Below, in pieces: positions 44,108 through 57,373 of a DNA stretch of 64,000 nucleotides; position 1 is the stretch's first letter; the number at the start of each line of letters is the position of its first letter. The DNA lies in the NCBI GenBank assembly GCA_022264855.1, contig JABYQU010000026.1:248001-312000 (forward strand), in the 5' to 3' direction. Source of the stretch: Lenzites betulinus. Lineage: Eukaryota > Basidiomycota > Agaricomycetes > Polyporales > Polyporaceae. The translations under genes and the position numbers were made by a program. The notes under the pieces are model-generated. The model saw only the letters and a list, made by a program, of their open reading frames with translations. It made no database searches and had not been told where the DNA came from.

Positions 44108-45798
44108 GCCCTCGTCGTAGGATGAGAGGTAGGGGTGAAAGGCACACGGCCTGAGGGTGCGGCAGAAAGCAACGACGTTGGCGCGCGGACGTGTAAGATC
44201 GCTCACTACGCGATCTGACCACGTGGTGAGAATCGGCCAACGCCGAGTACAGGCGCTCCGGTATCCCCTCCTCGTCGTCCTCGTCGATGTTGGCCCTTGG
44301 TTTACTCGGACGCATCTGTATCGCTATTTCTTGTACACCCACTGAGGCTATAAGATACAATAACGCGCGTCGTTCAAGAGCATATCAGAAACTTGTGCAA
44401 CATTTCATCGCGCCGCTGCCTTGTCACGGTCTTTTTCTTCCTGCTTATAAGCCGCCACCAATATTAACGAGCTGCAAGTGAACGTGCAGAGGCAATATGC
44501 GCAACAAGTCCCGCAGCGGTCGCCAATGCTATCTCCAATCACGAAGAATGCTGTAAGTCCACCGTCAGTCGACATCTACGCTTGTAAGATTCGTCTGCGG
44601 ACGTGATGATGAAGCCCTGACCGGATCCCACAAACTCGCCCCCGTATGCAATACCCATGCCTATGCTGCTACGCCACCGCCGCATGGTTTGTGGTATTAA
44701 CATATCGAATCTGCAAGGAATGGGTCAGCGCGTCTATCGCATCATCTGGCAGGACACTCAGACGTTCAGAACAGAGGTTCCGGAGGAGAACTAATTGAGC
44801 GTTGCTCTTCGATGTCCACTCCCACTCCTGCCTATAACTCGGGCCCTCCACCGAGGACTGTGTGAGTTTCGACGTTTGCACGCTCATGAGGTAGACATGA
44901 CGCAGTCTCTCCGGTCTCGGCGACTACTGCGTCATATCATTGCTGCTCTGTGTCGCCTCTCCTTCGAAGCTTCATGCTCAATACTTGAATTCAATCCACA
45001 TACGCCATGCCGAAGCCCTACTACACTCGGGACGGTGGGTATCGAAGTATTCTTACCGCTTGCTGCGCCACTCAATATCAAAGGCGCAAGCTGCGCTGCA
45101 GCCACCCATCGATAATAGTAAGTCCTTCCTGGAAGAGGGCCTTGCAGTATTTGCAGTACAACAGCTCTTCCTCACAGCGTATTCGGAAGGTTCACGCCAT
45201 TATCTTATTATAGATCAGGAGTCTTATGATCATGTACGTACGTGTCCTGCCAACATTAGGTCAAAGCGTTGTCTTTTCTTACGGGTGGCGCCAACAGCCG
45301 GCACTGCCTGGCCATCCAAGCGGGGCGGCGTGCGGTGAAGAACTGCTTGGTCGCTTTGGCCGTGAAGACAGCTGTCGCAATAATGCACCGCAATACTGCC
45401 AGCCACCCCGGCAGTATGAACGTGCGATCGTTCAAACAAGGCTACGACGTGACTGCGGCCCATCCGCTGCCATGCCGGGGACCAAGCGAGGCCCATGAAG
45501 TGGCCATGGCGTGCACTGGCACAAGCAGTTCAAGCGCGATCTTGAGGTCGCATTGACAAGGTCCGCGTTGTCCGAGAAGCCGTGCGATGCACAAAGCGTC
45601 GCTCCTGAGCCCCGGATCCAGTACGCTGTGTCCCCATTCTTGCATAGGCATAGGCCAAGCGGACTGCCTCCAGACGGACGTATATAAGGGACGCAACTCG
45701 CACGGAGAGAACTCATCAGCCCAACCAGCATTCCTTCGCCACTCAGAACAACCACCTGCACCAGAACATCTCCTAGCCCATCGCTTCTGCACTCAACC
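44108..45798. other. Intergenic region, nothing supported
   Basis: Contains the Apq12-like promoter on the left. Other open frames (for example 44940-45338) lack recognisable sequence. A good TATA element (45681-45688) lies near the right end. Confidence 0.5.
45681..45688 (+). promoter_or_regulatory. TATA box upstream of a possible gene at 45799
   Basis: TATATAAG followed by an A/C-rich leader-like segment, leading to an ATG in a good context (CAACCATGAG) 118 bases downstream. Confidence 0.45.
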
Positions 45799-46630
45799 AT
45801 GAGCGACCCCCAAGTCCGGCCTCCGGACACGCACAAATGTGCACACTCAGCTGGTAGACAAATCCCTCAAACCACATACGCCACATACGGCAATGCCAAA
45901 CACAAGTACGTCCCCCCTCCGCGTCTTACCCGCGCCCCTTGTGCTGACCGCCCCTCCTCCAGTCTGTGTCACTCTGAAGACCTTCGCAAACCCCCCGTCA
46001 GCGGGGCCCGGTGTATGGCCACCAGCGGCTCTGCGCACGATCGAGCGGGTCCCCGCCGCTTGTGACCCCCGCGCCTGGGGCCGTTAGGTGGATGGCTCGG
46101 CGGCGCTGGCCGAGTCGGCGCGTTCCCTACTCGAGTCGGCGCATTCCCTACTCGAGTCGGCGGGTTCCCCACACGAGCCGGCGCGTTATTCACCCAGGCG
46201 ACGCGCTCTCGACCCACTCGGCATGTCTCTTGCCAACCGCTCTGTCTCGGGTGAGTCCTCCTTCCAGTCTTGCTTATGCGCGACGCGGTGTGCTGACGCA
46301 AAGTGTGCAGGCCTCCATCCCGAGGTGGGCCCCGGGCCAGGTTAGAAACCCCAAGGCTGAGAGGCCCTGATCCCCGCAGATCGCTGTGTACATATCACTA
46401 GGGTCTGCGATGCCGCATGCACTCCGCCCTCTCGGTCATGGACTCTGCCTGGCGAGGACATACCCTCAACCGCCATCACGACGAGATCTGCGCGACCGGC
46501 CGCGTAGGTTAGAAACCCCAAGGCTGAGGACGCCTGAGTCCTCGCCTACCACCGGACACCGTTCGTTTCCGCCACATAAGGCGTTGGGGCGCCCCGCTAC
46601 TCTTCCCTGTAGTAATAGTACACCGCCGTA
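45799..46630 (+). CDS. Possible multi-exon gene with 21-bp repeats, product unknown
   Basis: Evidence is promoter- and splice-based rather than family-based. There is a TATA box, a leader, and ATG at 45799 (MSDPQVRPPDTHK). A textbook intron at 45907-45965 has GTACGT donor, CTGAC branch and CTCCAG acceptor. Later come a GTGAGT donor at about 46250 and GTGTGCAG acceptor at about 46310. Between them are four 21-bp units that stay open in more than one frame (giving heptads such as LLESAHS or RVGAFPT). The simplest reading stops at 46065 (about 69 residues after removing the intron). A longer reading continues through the repeats to about 46630. I recognise no homologue and cannot choose the frame. 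Confidence 0.3.
46111..46194. repeat. Four tandem 21-bp units
   Basis: Units at 46111-46131, 46132-46152, 46153-46173 and 46174-46194, with consensus CGAGTCGGCGCGTTCCCTAC plus T. The first two differ at one base, the third at several, and the fourth is degenerate. The unit length is a multiple of three. Confidence 0.9.
46339..46528. repeat. 23-bp direct repeat, copies 144 bp apart
   Basis: AGGTTAGAAACCCCAAGGCTGAG occurs at 46339-46361 and again at 46506-46528, both preceded by a pyrimidine or purine and followed by partly similar sequence (CCTGA-TCC-CG). Each copy starts with AG|GTTAGA, which could act as a splice donor. Confidence 0.9.
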
Positions 46631-47155
46631 AAAATGCGGTCTACTACATTTTAAATTTAATGCACTCGTGATTGTGTGTTTAACGTTTACTGTCTGGTCT
46701 GCTGGACTGGCACCTGCTTCTCCTACTAAGTACTAGCTATGGGACTAGCTATGACAAGGCATGTAGTCTCTGACTTAAAACTACACCTCCTTTTATCTAC
46801 GGCTTCGGCCAAGAAACCCATCATCATGAACATTAAGGACATTGACACACACTGACAACACACACACCCACACAGACACCCAAGATTACATGAAACAAGC
46901 ACCCGATTAGCATTCCAACGTGCTCCCCGCACGCAGCCAAGCACACCGCGCACACCCACCGCACGGCGCAGGCCCAGTAATAGTGACACGCTAAGTACTT
47001 TCTCACCCAGCATAGCCTAGCAATAAACAATAACACAGACGACCCATCCTATCCCTCGCGCGCCGCATAAACGCGACGCACGATCAACACACACCCCATC
47101 GTACACCTCGCATAGCGGGAGTAGACACTATGAACACCGACGGCGCCATGCTAGC
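46631..47155. other. Intergenic region, nothing supported
   Basis: AT-richer DNA with ACAC-rich stretches (46845-46880), downstream of the nucleoside transporter stop. No gene seen. Confidence 0.55.
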
Positions 47156-49730
<2,575 letters not shown>

Positions 49731-51750
49731 AGTTTCCTGAGCTTCCGGGTGGATTGGGAGAAGCGGGCCTCAGCGAAGAGAGCGACTCGGGGGAGGAGGG
49801 GGCAGGGGCAGACGAGCGCGGCAAAGAAAGCGTCGGACTTGTGGCTGATATACGAACCCCCGGCGGAGCAACATCTGGCGCAGACGCCCGGGCACCACGC
49901 GGGTGCATCAATCTTGCTTCTCCTCTGTCCGGATTGGTGCGTGCCTGGACCCATATCCTTATCTTCTGCCGCGTCCAAAGGAAAGATAACCACCGGAGTT
50001 GCAGACTCTCTAACCACCGCCTCGTCCAACGTAACAGGCGCAAAAATCCCCGGACGGGCGCAGCGCACCCTCGGCGTACTCTTGTTTGCGACGACGGGTC
50101 TCACAGCGCACGATGGCAGCCGTGTGCACCTCCGCACGCTCCCGCACGCACGCATGACCCGCCCGGCGAGACGCCGCGAGCTGTATCATATATGCACACC
50201 GCTCTCAGTAGTGCCAAGCGCAAGTCCGAGCGTGATATGCGCCGAGTGGCGAGTGGTGCCTCCGCGTTAGTGCAGCCTGAAACCGACCTCCGATAGCGGC
50301 ACTCGCGCACGCTCTGTGGCACCCGCACCAGGGTGTGTTTGATACCGTCAGCGTGTGCGCGGACAGCACGCCCGGGGCACCGACCCCAGGCGAGCTGATG
50401 GACGGCCGCTGTCGCTGGGAGATATCAGGCGTCGGGGCGCCCCATGATTATCATACGCCCGTGCTACAGGCACCCTCCCCTGATTGCCCGCTGGCTGGGC
50501 AGCGATAGCTCGTGGCCTGCAGCCACACGCGCTGCTGCCCTGGACGATGTGGGCGTACCAGTCAAATTTTGCATGGGTGTCGTGTGAGCACCGCACCAGA
50601 TCTCGATGCGCGTTCAGGTTTTTTCCACTCAACGGTGCCCATATGCAGGCCTGCGGCTTCTGCACGGTCAGACTTCAGATCTCAGAGCCAGCCAGCCGCC
50701 GGGCGCGGCCAGGTGATGTGCATCATGATCAGCATCTGCATTTCGGGGCAGAGAGGGTTCCCACCACGCACCCTGGTGCGCATGAAAATGATCATGAGCA
50801 TCGCCGATTGAGTGCGCGAGGTCTCGAATTCCACCGGCGGGAAGCCCGCGACGTTCTCGAAGGATTTTGAGCTGATGTGCGGTGCCGGCAGGAAACAGCC
50901 AAACGAACGCGAAGACCGTCAGAACCTCGAAGCCTTGGAAGTCGGACGTGCCCATATGACCCCGCGTCTCCATGCTGGAGTCGTCGATGCAAAAGGTAGA
51001 TCCCCCCGCATGTCGTTCGGTTCCGAATTTCCAGGTAGAGCGTATGGTAGCCACGTTGGTCGGCCTGTGCGGTTTAGGATGAATTGAGCTAGATTCGGGG
51101 TGTGTGGTGGACGTTGAGAAACAACGCTTCGAAGGAGTGGCATGTGCACCTGTGAATTCGCGTCAGCTTGAGTGAAGGGGTTTACCGTTGTGCGCCATGT
51201 TGTCTAGGGATAGGCTTGCAGCAGGGTGAACGGCAAAGCCATCTGTGATTTTGTATTACCCATGTCCGTGTGAAATGGTACACGCGGATGCCCACATCCC
51301 CAGCGCACGCTATAGAAAACAAGTAAGACGTACAACATCAAGCACCACGGACGTACGCGAATACCCAACAGCAGCGGGACAGAGACAGACAAGTACGCCA
51401 GAGCAGTGCACGCAGCGCGACCAGCATCCGGCGCCCGCAAGCCAGATCGCCTAGCGTGCCATCGACGGTGGCTGCAGCCAAGACACACACCAGTACTTTA
51501 AGGCGTCGCGGACTCCGGATAGGCTATAGCGGTCTGCTGCCTCCCTTCGAATGTATGGCCTCTCGCACGATAAGCAATCTTCGCCGCCGCGGACGCGCTG
51601 CGCCTGCGCCACACCGATAGGCCTCCTGCCGGCACCTGCCCTACGAGCACTTCGCGGGACCCCCGCGCCGCGCCGACCCACCACGTCCTCTCCCTCCGCA
51701 TGCTCAGCAACCGCTCAACACCACTGTGACTGCAGACGCGCTACGGCAGA
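49731..51750. other. Intergenic region, no convincing gene
   Basis: Contains the nucleoside transporter promoter on the left and the WDR68 3' flank on the right. A minus-strand frame at 50668-51054 includes a leader-like hydrophobic segment (EVLTVFAFVWLFPAG), followed by His-rich sequence, and could be an exon of an unrecognised gene. Support is too weak to call it. Confidence 0.45.
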
Positions 51751-53376
51751 TTACACCTTGAGCGCCTTGATGGACTTGCCCATCGCGACCGCGATCCACT
51801 CGCCCGGCGCGGTCGAGTGGCCCGTGTTCATCGTCATGCTCGAGATGTGCGGCGACCACGCGAGGCTCGCGATCTCGCTCGCGCCCGTGTACGCCATCAC
51901 GGGGTCCGTCAGCGTGCGCTTCTTCACGTCCGGCCGCGGCGAGCTCAGGCCCGTGCTCGCGTTGCGCGGCGACGCGGACGGCGTGTGCGTGTGCGGCGCG
52001 AGGTCCCACAGCAGCAGCTGGCTGTCGTCGCCTACGTCGCCGGGGGGACGGCGTGAGCGCGCGTGTGCGGGTGCGGGTGGAGAGCGCGGAGGGGAGGGAC
52101 TTACCGGCGGTGGCGAGCAGCTGGGAGTCGGTCGAGCTCCAGCCGAGCGTGTTCACCTGCGCGCGGTGCGCCTTGAGCTCCATGACGGGCTGCCCGGGGC
52201 TGCGCATGTCGAGGATCTGGATGTCGGAGCTGTCCATGTGGAACGTGGACATGTAGTTCGAGTCCGCGGGGTCGAACGCGATGCGCAGGAGCGGGGACGT
52301 CGGCGGGCGCGCGGACGAGGAGGGCGAGGTCGTCGGGGGCGGCATGTTCTTCGGCGCGGGCGTCTCATAGAGGATCGTGGAGTGCTCGAGGCTGCGCAGG
52401 TCGAACGCGCGCAGCGAGCCGTCCGCGCCGACAGAGACGAAAATGTCCGTCGAGCTGGGCAGCCAGGCGACGTCGTATACCTCGCGGTCGTGCGCGATGA
52501 GCTGGGTGATCGCCGTGGAGGTGTCGATGTTCCACACGGTGCACGTCGTGTCGATGGAGGACGTGACGATCAGACTTGGGGACTTCTCGTTCCATGAGAA
52601 GCTGGTTAGTGGTGCCCCGGTGTTGTTGTTTTGGACCTTGCTTTGCTGCGGGGGTGTATTAGTGTTGTGTCATGAGGGTGCAGGGAGGTACCGCATCGCG
52701 GACCGCCACTGGGAAGCATCTGACGATCACAGAGAGGGTCCACATCTGACAGAAAACATGCGTCCGACCCTCTGAACATGCGCGACCAGAGGCACTGCGT
52801 AGATCTCCCGAGGAACTGAATGGACGCTCACCCCAGAAAGCGCCGTCTTGAGGGTCAACTGGTGGCCCCCGGTCCCCACATTCCTCCCCACATAGGAGCC
52901 CACAGAAGCAGACGAGCCGTCACTCGAGTACTCCCACACCCTCAGCGCGTCGCCCGTCGTCGCGAGCAGCTCGGCGTTCGCGGACTTCTGACTCCACGCG
53001 AAGCTGTTCGCAGTCGAGGGCTGCCACTGGAGGCGGGTCGCGGGGTAGCCGTGCTGCGCCTCAACGAGCGTGACGAAGTCGGGATACTCGGTGTAGTCGT
53101 CTTCCACGAGCACCCGCTCGTCTTGCAGGCCGATGATGGCAATCCGGTTCCGGTAGTCGTCCGTGAGCGATCCGATCGCGAGTCGAAATGCGGAGCGGGG
53201 GCGCGACGACTGGCCTGGCGGAGATGATTTACACCAGTCAAGTGCGCATACGGGCCCTGTGGACCGCGAAGAGAGAAGGAACGGCGCGCGCGGTCAGTCG
53301 AGGTGAGCCGCGGGCGCACCGACGGAGATCGGCACTCACATGGGGCCTCGTACTGGAGTGTGCTCGTTTGGGTCAT
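51751..53376 (-). CDS. DCAF7: WD40 scaffold protein, WDR68/DCAF7 orthologue
   Basis: Seven-bladed WD40 protein of the WDR68/DCAF7 (plant TTG1) group, which acts as a scaffold for DYRK/HIPK-type kinases and as a substrate adaptor of CUL4-DDB1 ligases. The start MTQTSTLQYEAP (53376) splices to WPVCALDWC, matching the family N-terminus (YEAPW-YA-NW). Then FRLAIGSLTDDYRNRI, YPATRLQWQP and LLATTGDALRVWEY follow. After an intron region (about 52830-52640) come LTSFSWNEKSPSLIVTSSID, TTCTMWNIDTSTAITQLIAH, DREVYDVAWLPSSTDIFVSV, GADGSLRAFDLRSLEHSTIL, DIQILDMRSPGQPVMELKAH and VNTLGWSSTDSQLLATAG. The last exon gives DDSQLLLWDLAPH and WIAVAMGKSIKALKV, with stop at 51751-51753. A Ser/Pro-rich insert (about 52330-52290) after the EHST block is longer than in animal proteins. 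Confidence 0.95.
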
Positions 53377-55349
53377 GATGAAGGGTGAGTTGTATCGTCT
53401 GCGAAGTGATTTCGCATATACAGGCGAGGACGTATGTTTCATGCGCATTGTGAGACGGGGAAAGTCAGCCTAGGAAAGTCGCGCATGGCGTTCATATACG
53501 TGCCTCAAGGTTTGCTCGTGTACAATGATCTTCGGATTACGCGTTCAGAAGGTGCCCTGTTGTACAAGCGCGGTCCAGACCTTCCAGATGCAAGTATTTA
53601 GACAGAAAGCATGGGGTATGGTGGGCAGTAGTCGACGTCGTTGGTAGAGTCGTAGTGCGCAACGGGCGCTATGCAAGTTCGGGCAGGCGTGGGCGCTTAG
53701 TTATGATTAATGTACGCGCGCGGCCTTAACTTGCCCTTATAACGGTACTTGCATTCAACTTCAAAGCTTCACTTCTAACCGTCACCGTGTACTGGACCCA
53801 TACACGTCCATTGCTGTAGCTCGCCCTATCGGACCAGTGTTCTGCGTTTTGAAGTCAAAACTATAGTGGCCGTCGTTACCGCGTCGAGCCCAAAATCGCG
53901 TGAGACCGGTGACGCCTCCAATGAGGCGGCACTTGTATGATGGAGGCTGCTGTATGCTGCAAAACGTAGTTGTTCATGAAGCTCTCGCCAAGTCATCAGG
54001 TAGTTTCTCGCGCCTCCTTATTCTCATAGCAGATCATGCTAACACTGAGGATTTATGCAGAACCTAGGGCTAAGAGTTGCGTTGAAGTCTGACGCGGAAA
54101 GCACTTTGACCAAGTACGATATTCAATATCTTATCAACGAAGCGTCCCGATGGCTGTCCCAAGCAGCGGCAACCCAGCGACTAAATCATCTCAGAACACT
54201 GCCGGGTCTTTTTTTTCAACACTGCCGGGTCATAGTAGTGAGCGACGTAGACATCAGCCGAAATACAGACGACCGCGCCTCAACGGGCTCTTGCGGGTAT
54301 CGTGAGGCAAGGGTGGCGTGTCTTCGCTGCGGTGCGTATCCCGGTATTTTCGGACTCACGGAATATACGCATATATCACACAAAGTACTGCATGCAGACG
54401 AGCGAAGACCCGTACCACTTGAACGAGGTAGACGATACATGTAAGGTGACACGGGAATATAGGTGAACCGCTACAGCCGCACAAACACCGGAACCTCTGC
54501 TCAAAAACCTGTATCTGTATCCCACTAATGACCGGGTGCGATGACTATTTTCATCTCGCTACAGCAACCGGCATCCGGCGGTCCCCCCTGTCGTCAATGT
54601 AACGACTCATGCAGCGACGAATCGCGGAAGACACCACAAAGTATGTATCGCTTTTTCGAGGACCCTTTGGCAATATCAGCTGTGCTCATTCTTCTTGCAC
54701 TGGCATAGGGGCGTCCGAACAGCACGGCATTGCCATCCTGTGCTCCAGCCAGAAGAAGTGCTGCGCGACTGTGGTAGATTTGCAAACGGAAGCGGCTTGT
54801 CGACGCCCATGGCGAGTCTGGAGATCTGAAGACTCATCCTGATGAGCAGCGATGACAGTATCACCCGAACCGGACCTCGGCAAAGGCGCTGCACAGCTCT
54901 CAAAAACAAATCGACTAATGAACGTTCGCGCGACTCGCGTGCCCGCAACATGTTCCAGTGAGGGATGTCTGTCCGTAGCGTTCAGCATGCCGGTGAACGG
55001 GAGATATCCTGCAGTTTTATGGACGCAGTAGGTGATGTAATCAAACATAGTCCCAACGCTCGTGGTGCTTACTTCTGCAGGTTTTATGTTGATGATCACT
55101 GAGGGAAAAGCGAAATCACCGTCCCCGGAGACGTGCGGTTAGTGACCTCTGCCATGCCCCATCACCTATGCATCAAATGGCTACTGGCAGAGCTCGGCAG
55201 CGCAAGTACCGGTGGCGCTCCGGCTTACACCTGTTTGCAATTCTCATTGCTGGTAACAGACAGACGTATTGATGAATGCAGCTGGAGGATATACCATCGC
55301 TGTATATAAGACGAACGACGGGTTCTGTGTGGGATCCCGCCAGCCCATA
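53377..55349. other. Intergenic region, nothing supported
   Basis: WDR68 promoter on the left, aspartic protease promoter on the right. AACACTGCCGGGTC is duplicated around a T8 run at 54196-54228. An open frame at 54686-55099 (-) has no recognisable content. Confidence 0.5.
55303..55309 (+). promoter_or_regulatory. TATA box of aspartic protease gene
   Basis: TATATAA, 41 bases before the chosen ATG at 55350. Confidence 0.55.
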
Positions 55350-57373
55350 ATGACCGTCTCTTTCTTCCGGGGCCTTCCCCTCACGCTCGCTGCTTTCTCT
55401 TCTTTCATCCTCGCCAGCGCACAGGCCCAAGGTCCGACTCCTACCGGCGTGAAGTATGGCGACCTTTCTGGCGCCCCTCCCTTCGACGTCGGTCTTAAAA
55501 GCCAGGGTGATCTAGAGGTATGATCCGGCGGTCTAAGGCTGCCACACCCGACCTGACGCCGTGCGACTAGTACACCGTCGACATCGTACTGGGCGGCCAA
55601 AGTGAGTTTGATGCGTATATGCTAGGGTATGGGTGGGATACTGATGTGGCGGAACATATCAGACTTCACGGTCACCATCGACACAGGCTCTACCGACCTG
55701 TGGGTCAATATGGACCTCGAAGGCATCGACGTGAAGGTTACGAACGTGTCCGACGTGCAGACCGATTCACAATATGCGATGGGGGACGTCAAGGGGAACA
55801 TCGCTTTCGCCGAGTTGCGCATCGGGCCATACGTCATTCCTAGCCAAGGTACGCGAATATCCCCGTTGTCTGATGACACTTGTGCTTACCTTCAGCTAGC
55901 GTTCATCAATGCTACGAATGTTGGTGTTGTATCTTCCTGCGACAGTCGCTCGTGCTTACATTCCGCTTAGATCACTAGCATGCCGGACGGTACGCAAGGT
56001 ATCATCGGAATGGCGTTCGATACTGCCAGGATCTACGAGGAGATGCAGAAGGCGTGGGGCACTGATGCTGCGAACACACTTGGCCGTGGCCCGATGTCGA
56101 ATCTCATTGCGCAGAACCCCTCCGTTCCCGGGTTCTTCGACCTTCAGCTCGGACGCCAGGACCCTCTCACCTTAGAAGAACATAACAATCACCTGCTCAT
56201 CGGACAGCACTTGGCTACCGCGACGGCAGTGGCCAACATGCCGAAGATCGAGCGGATCAACCCGAAACATTGGACACTTCCTTTGGACGGCTTGAACATC
56301 AACGGAAAGCCGTTCACAGGCTGGAGGAAGTCCGGCGTCGCGGGGACTCCCCCAGGAAAGATCGCCGCGGTCCTCGATTCAGGTTTCTCTCTCTCATTGT
56401 GGCCGAATGAGGTGGTCGATGCTGTGTATGGGTCCATCCCTGGTGCTGTGAAGGTCGATGGCCCTATCCCCGGCACCGGGCTCCCGCTCACGGATAACTG
56501 GGTTGTTCCCTGCAATATCAGCCCCAACATCTCCTTCGTGTTCGGGTCAGTCAGTGTATCTGCTCCGGGTTACTTCTCAGCTGACACAAGATACGAATAG
56601 GGGCCAAGAGTATTTCGTCCATCCCTTCGACATCCTCAGCACGTTGGAACCCTCGTTCGAGGTCGACGGGGTACCCCTGACCGCGAACGGGACAATCTGT
56701 TGCAACATTTTCGGGTCAGGGGATCTCACCGACGAGTACGACATTATCCTCGGGATGGGCTTCCTCCGCAATGTATACGCTTCGTGAGTACCGACTGCGA
56801 AGTACCGTGCGTCGCTCTAATGCATGTGCTCCCAGGTTCCAATACGGCGACTACGCCCCCGGTGTAAACATCACTGGTCAACAGCCGTTCGTCCAGATGC
56901 TCTCCACGACCGACCCTGTTGCCGCATACGCGGAGTTCATCAATGCCTACGAGCAACAGTCAGCAACGATCCCGCCCATGATCGACCCCGCCACCTACGT
57001 TAAGCTGCTCAACGGTCTTAACAGCATCGATAACTCCACCGCCCCCACGACCGCCACGACTGCCACGACTGGGGCCACTCCGGGCCCCACCTCTTCTTCT
57101 GTAAGCCAGACGTCCGCTGCACAAGACCTCAGCGTCGCCGGCGCCGCGGCCGAGGACTCCTCATCGAATGATTCGAGCAACAACAAGTACGGCGCCATTG
57201 CTCTAGGCCTGCTCGGCGCGAACGTCGTGATCGGACTTCTCGTTTTCGGAATCACGCTTACGCTCTGCACCCGGAGCGCGAACAACAGGAGGGAAGCACG
57301 CTACAAGCCCCTCAGTCTACCGAAGGAGGATCTGGCCGCGGATGCCGAGCGTGGCCCGCTGTATAGCGACTGA
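55350..57373 (+). CDS. Membrane-anchored pepsin-family aspartic protease (A1)
   Basis: Secretory-pathway aspartic endopeptidase with a C-terminal membrane anchor. The start MTVSFFRGLPLTLAAFSSFI (signal peptide ending near AQAQG) is the Met just before the leader. Exons run 55350-55517, 55571-55601, 55663-55848 and onward, with short introns and phase kept. The first active-site motif is FTVTIDTGSTDLWV, across the 55663 junction. The second is AAVLDSGFSLSLWP (about 56370-56400): the Asp-Ser-Gly is present, but the residue after Gly is Phe, where Thr or Ser is usual. GIIGMAF, the DGVPLTANGTICC region and DIILGMGFLRNVY match the pepsin fold. After the catalytic domain there is a Thr/Ser/Ala-rich stalk (57030-57180), one transmembrane helix (GAIALGLLGANVVIGLLVFG), and a basic cytosolic tail ending at 57373. 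It is probably a cell-surface or vacuolar-membrane protease. Confidence 0.9.

Noticed and set aside
54686..55099. 137-codon minus-strand open frame
   Set aside because: No signal peptide, domain or splice continuation; probably chance.
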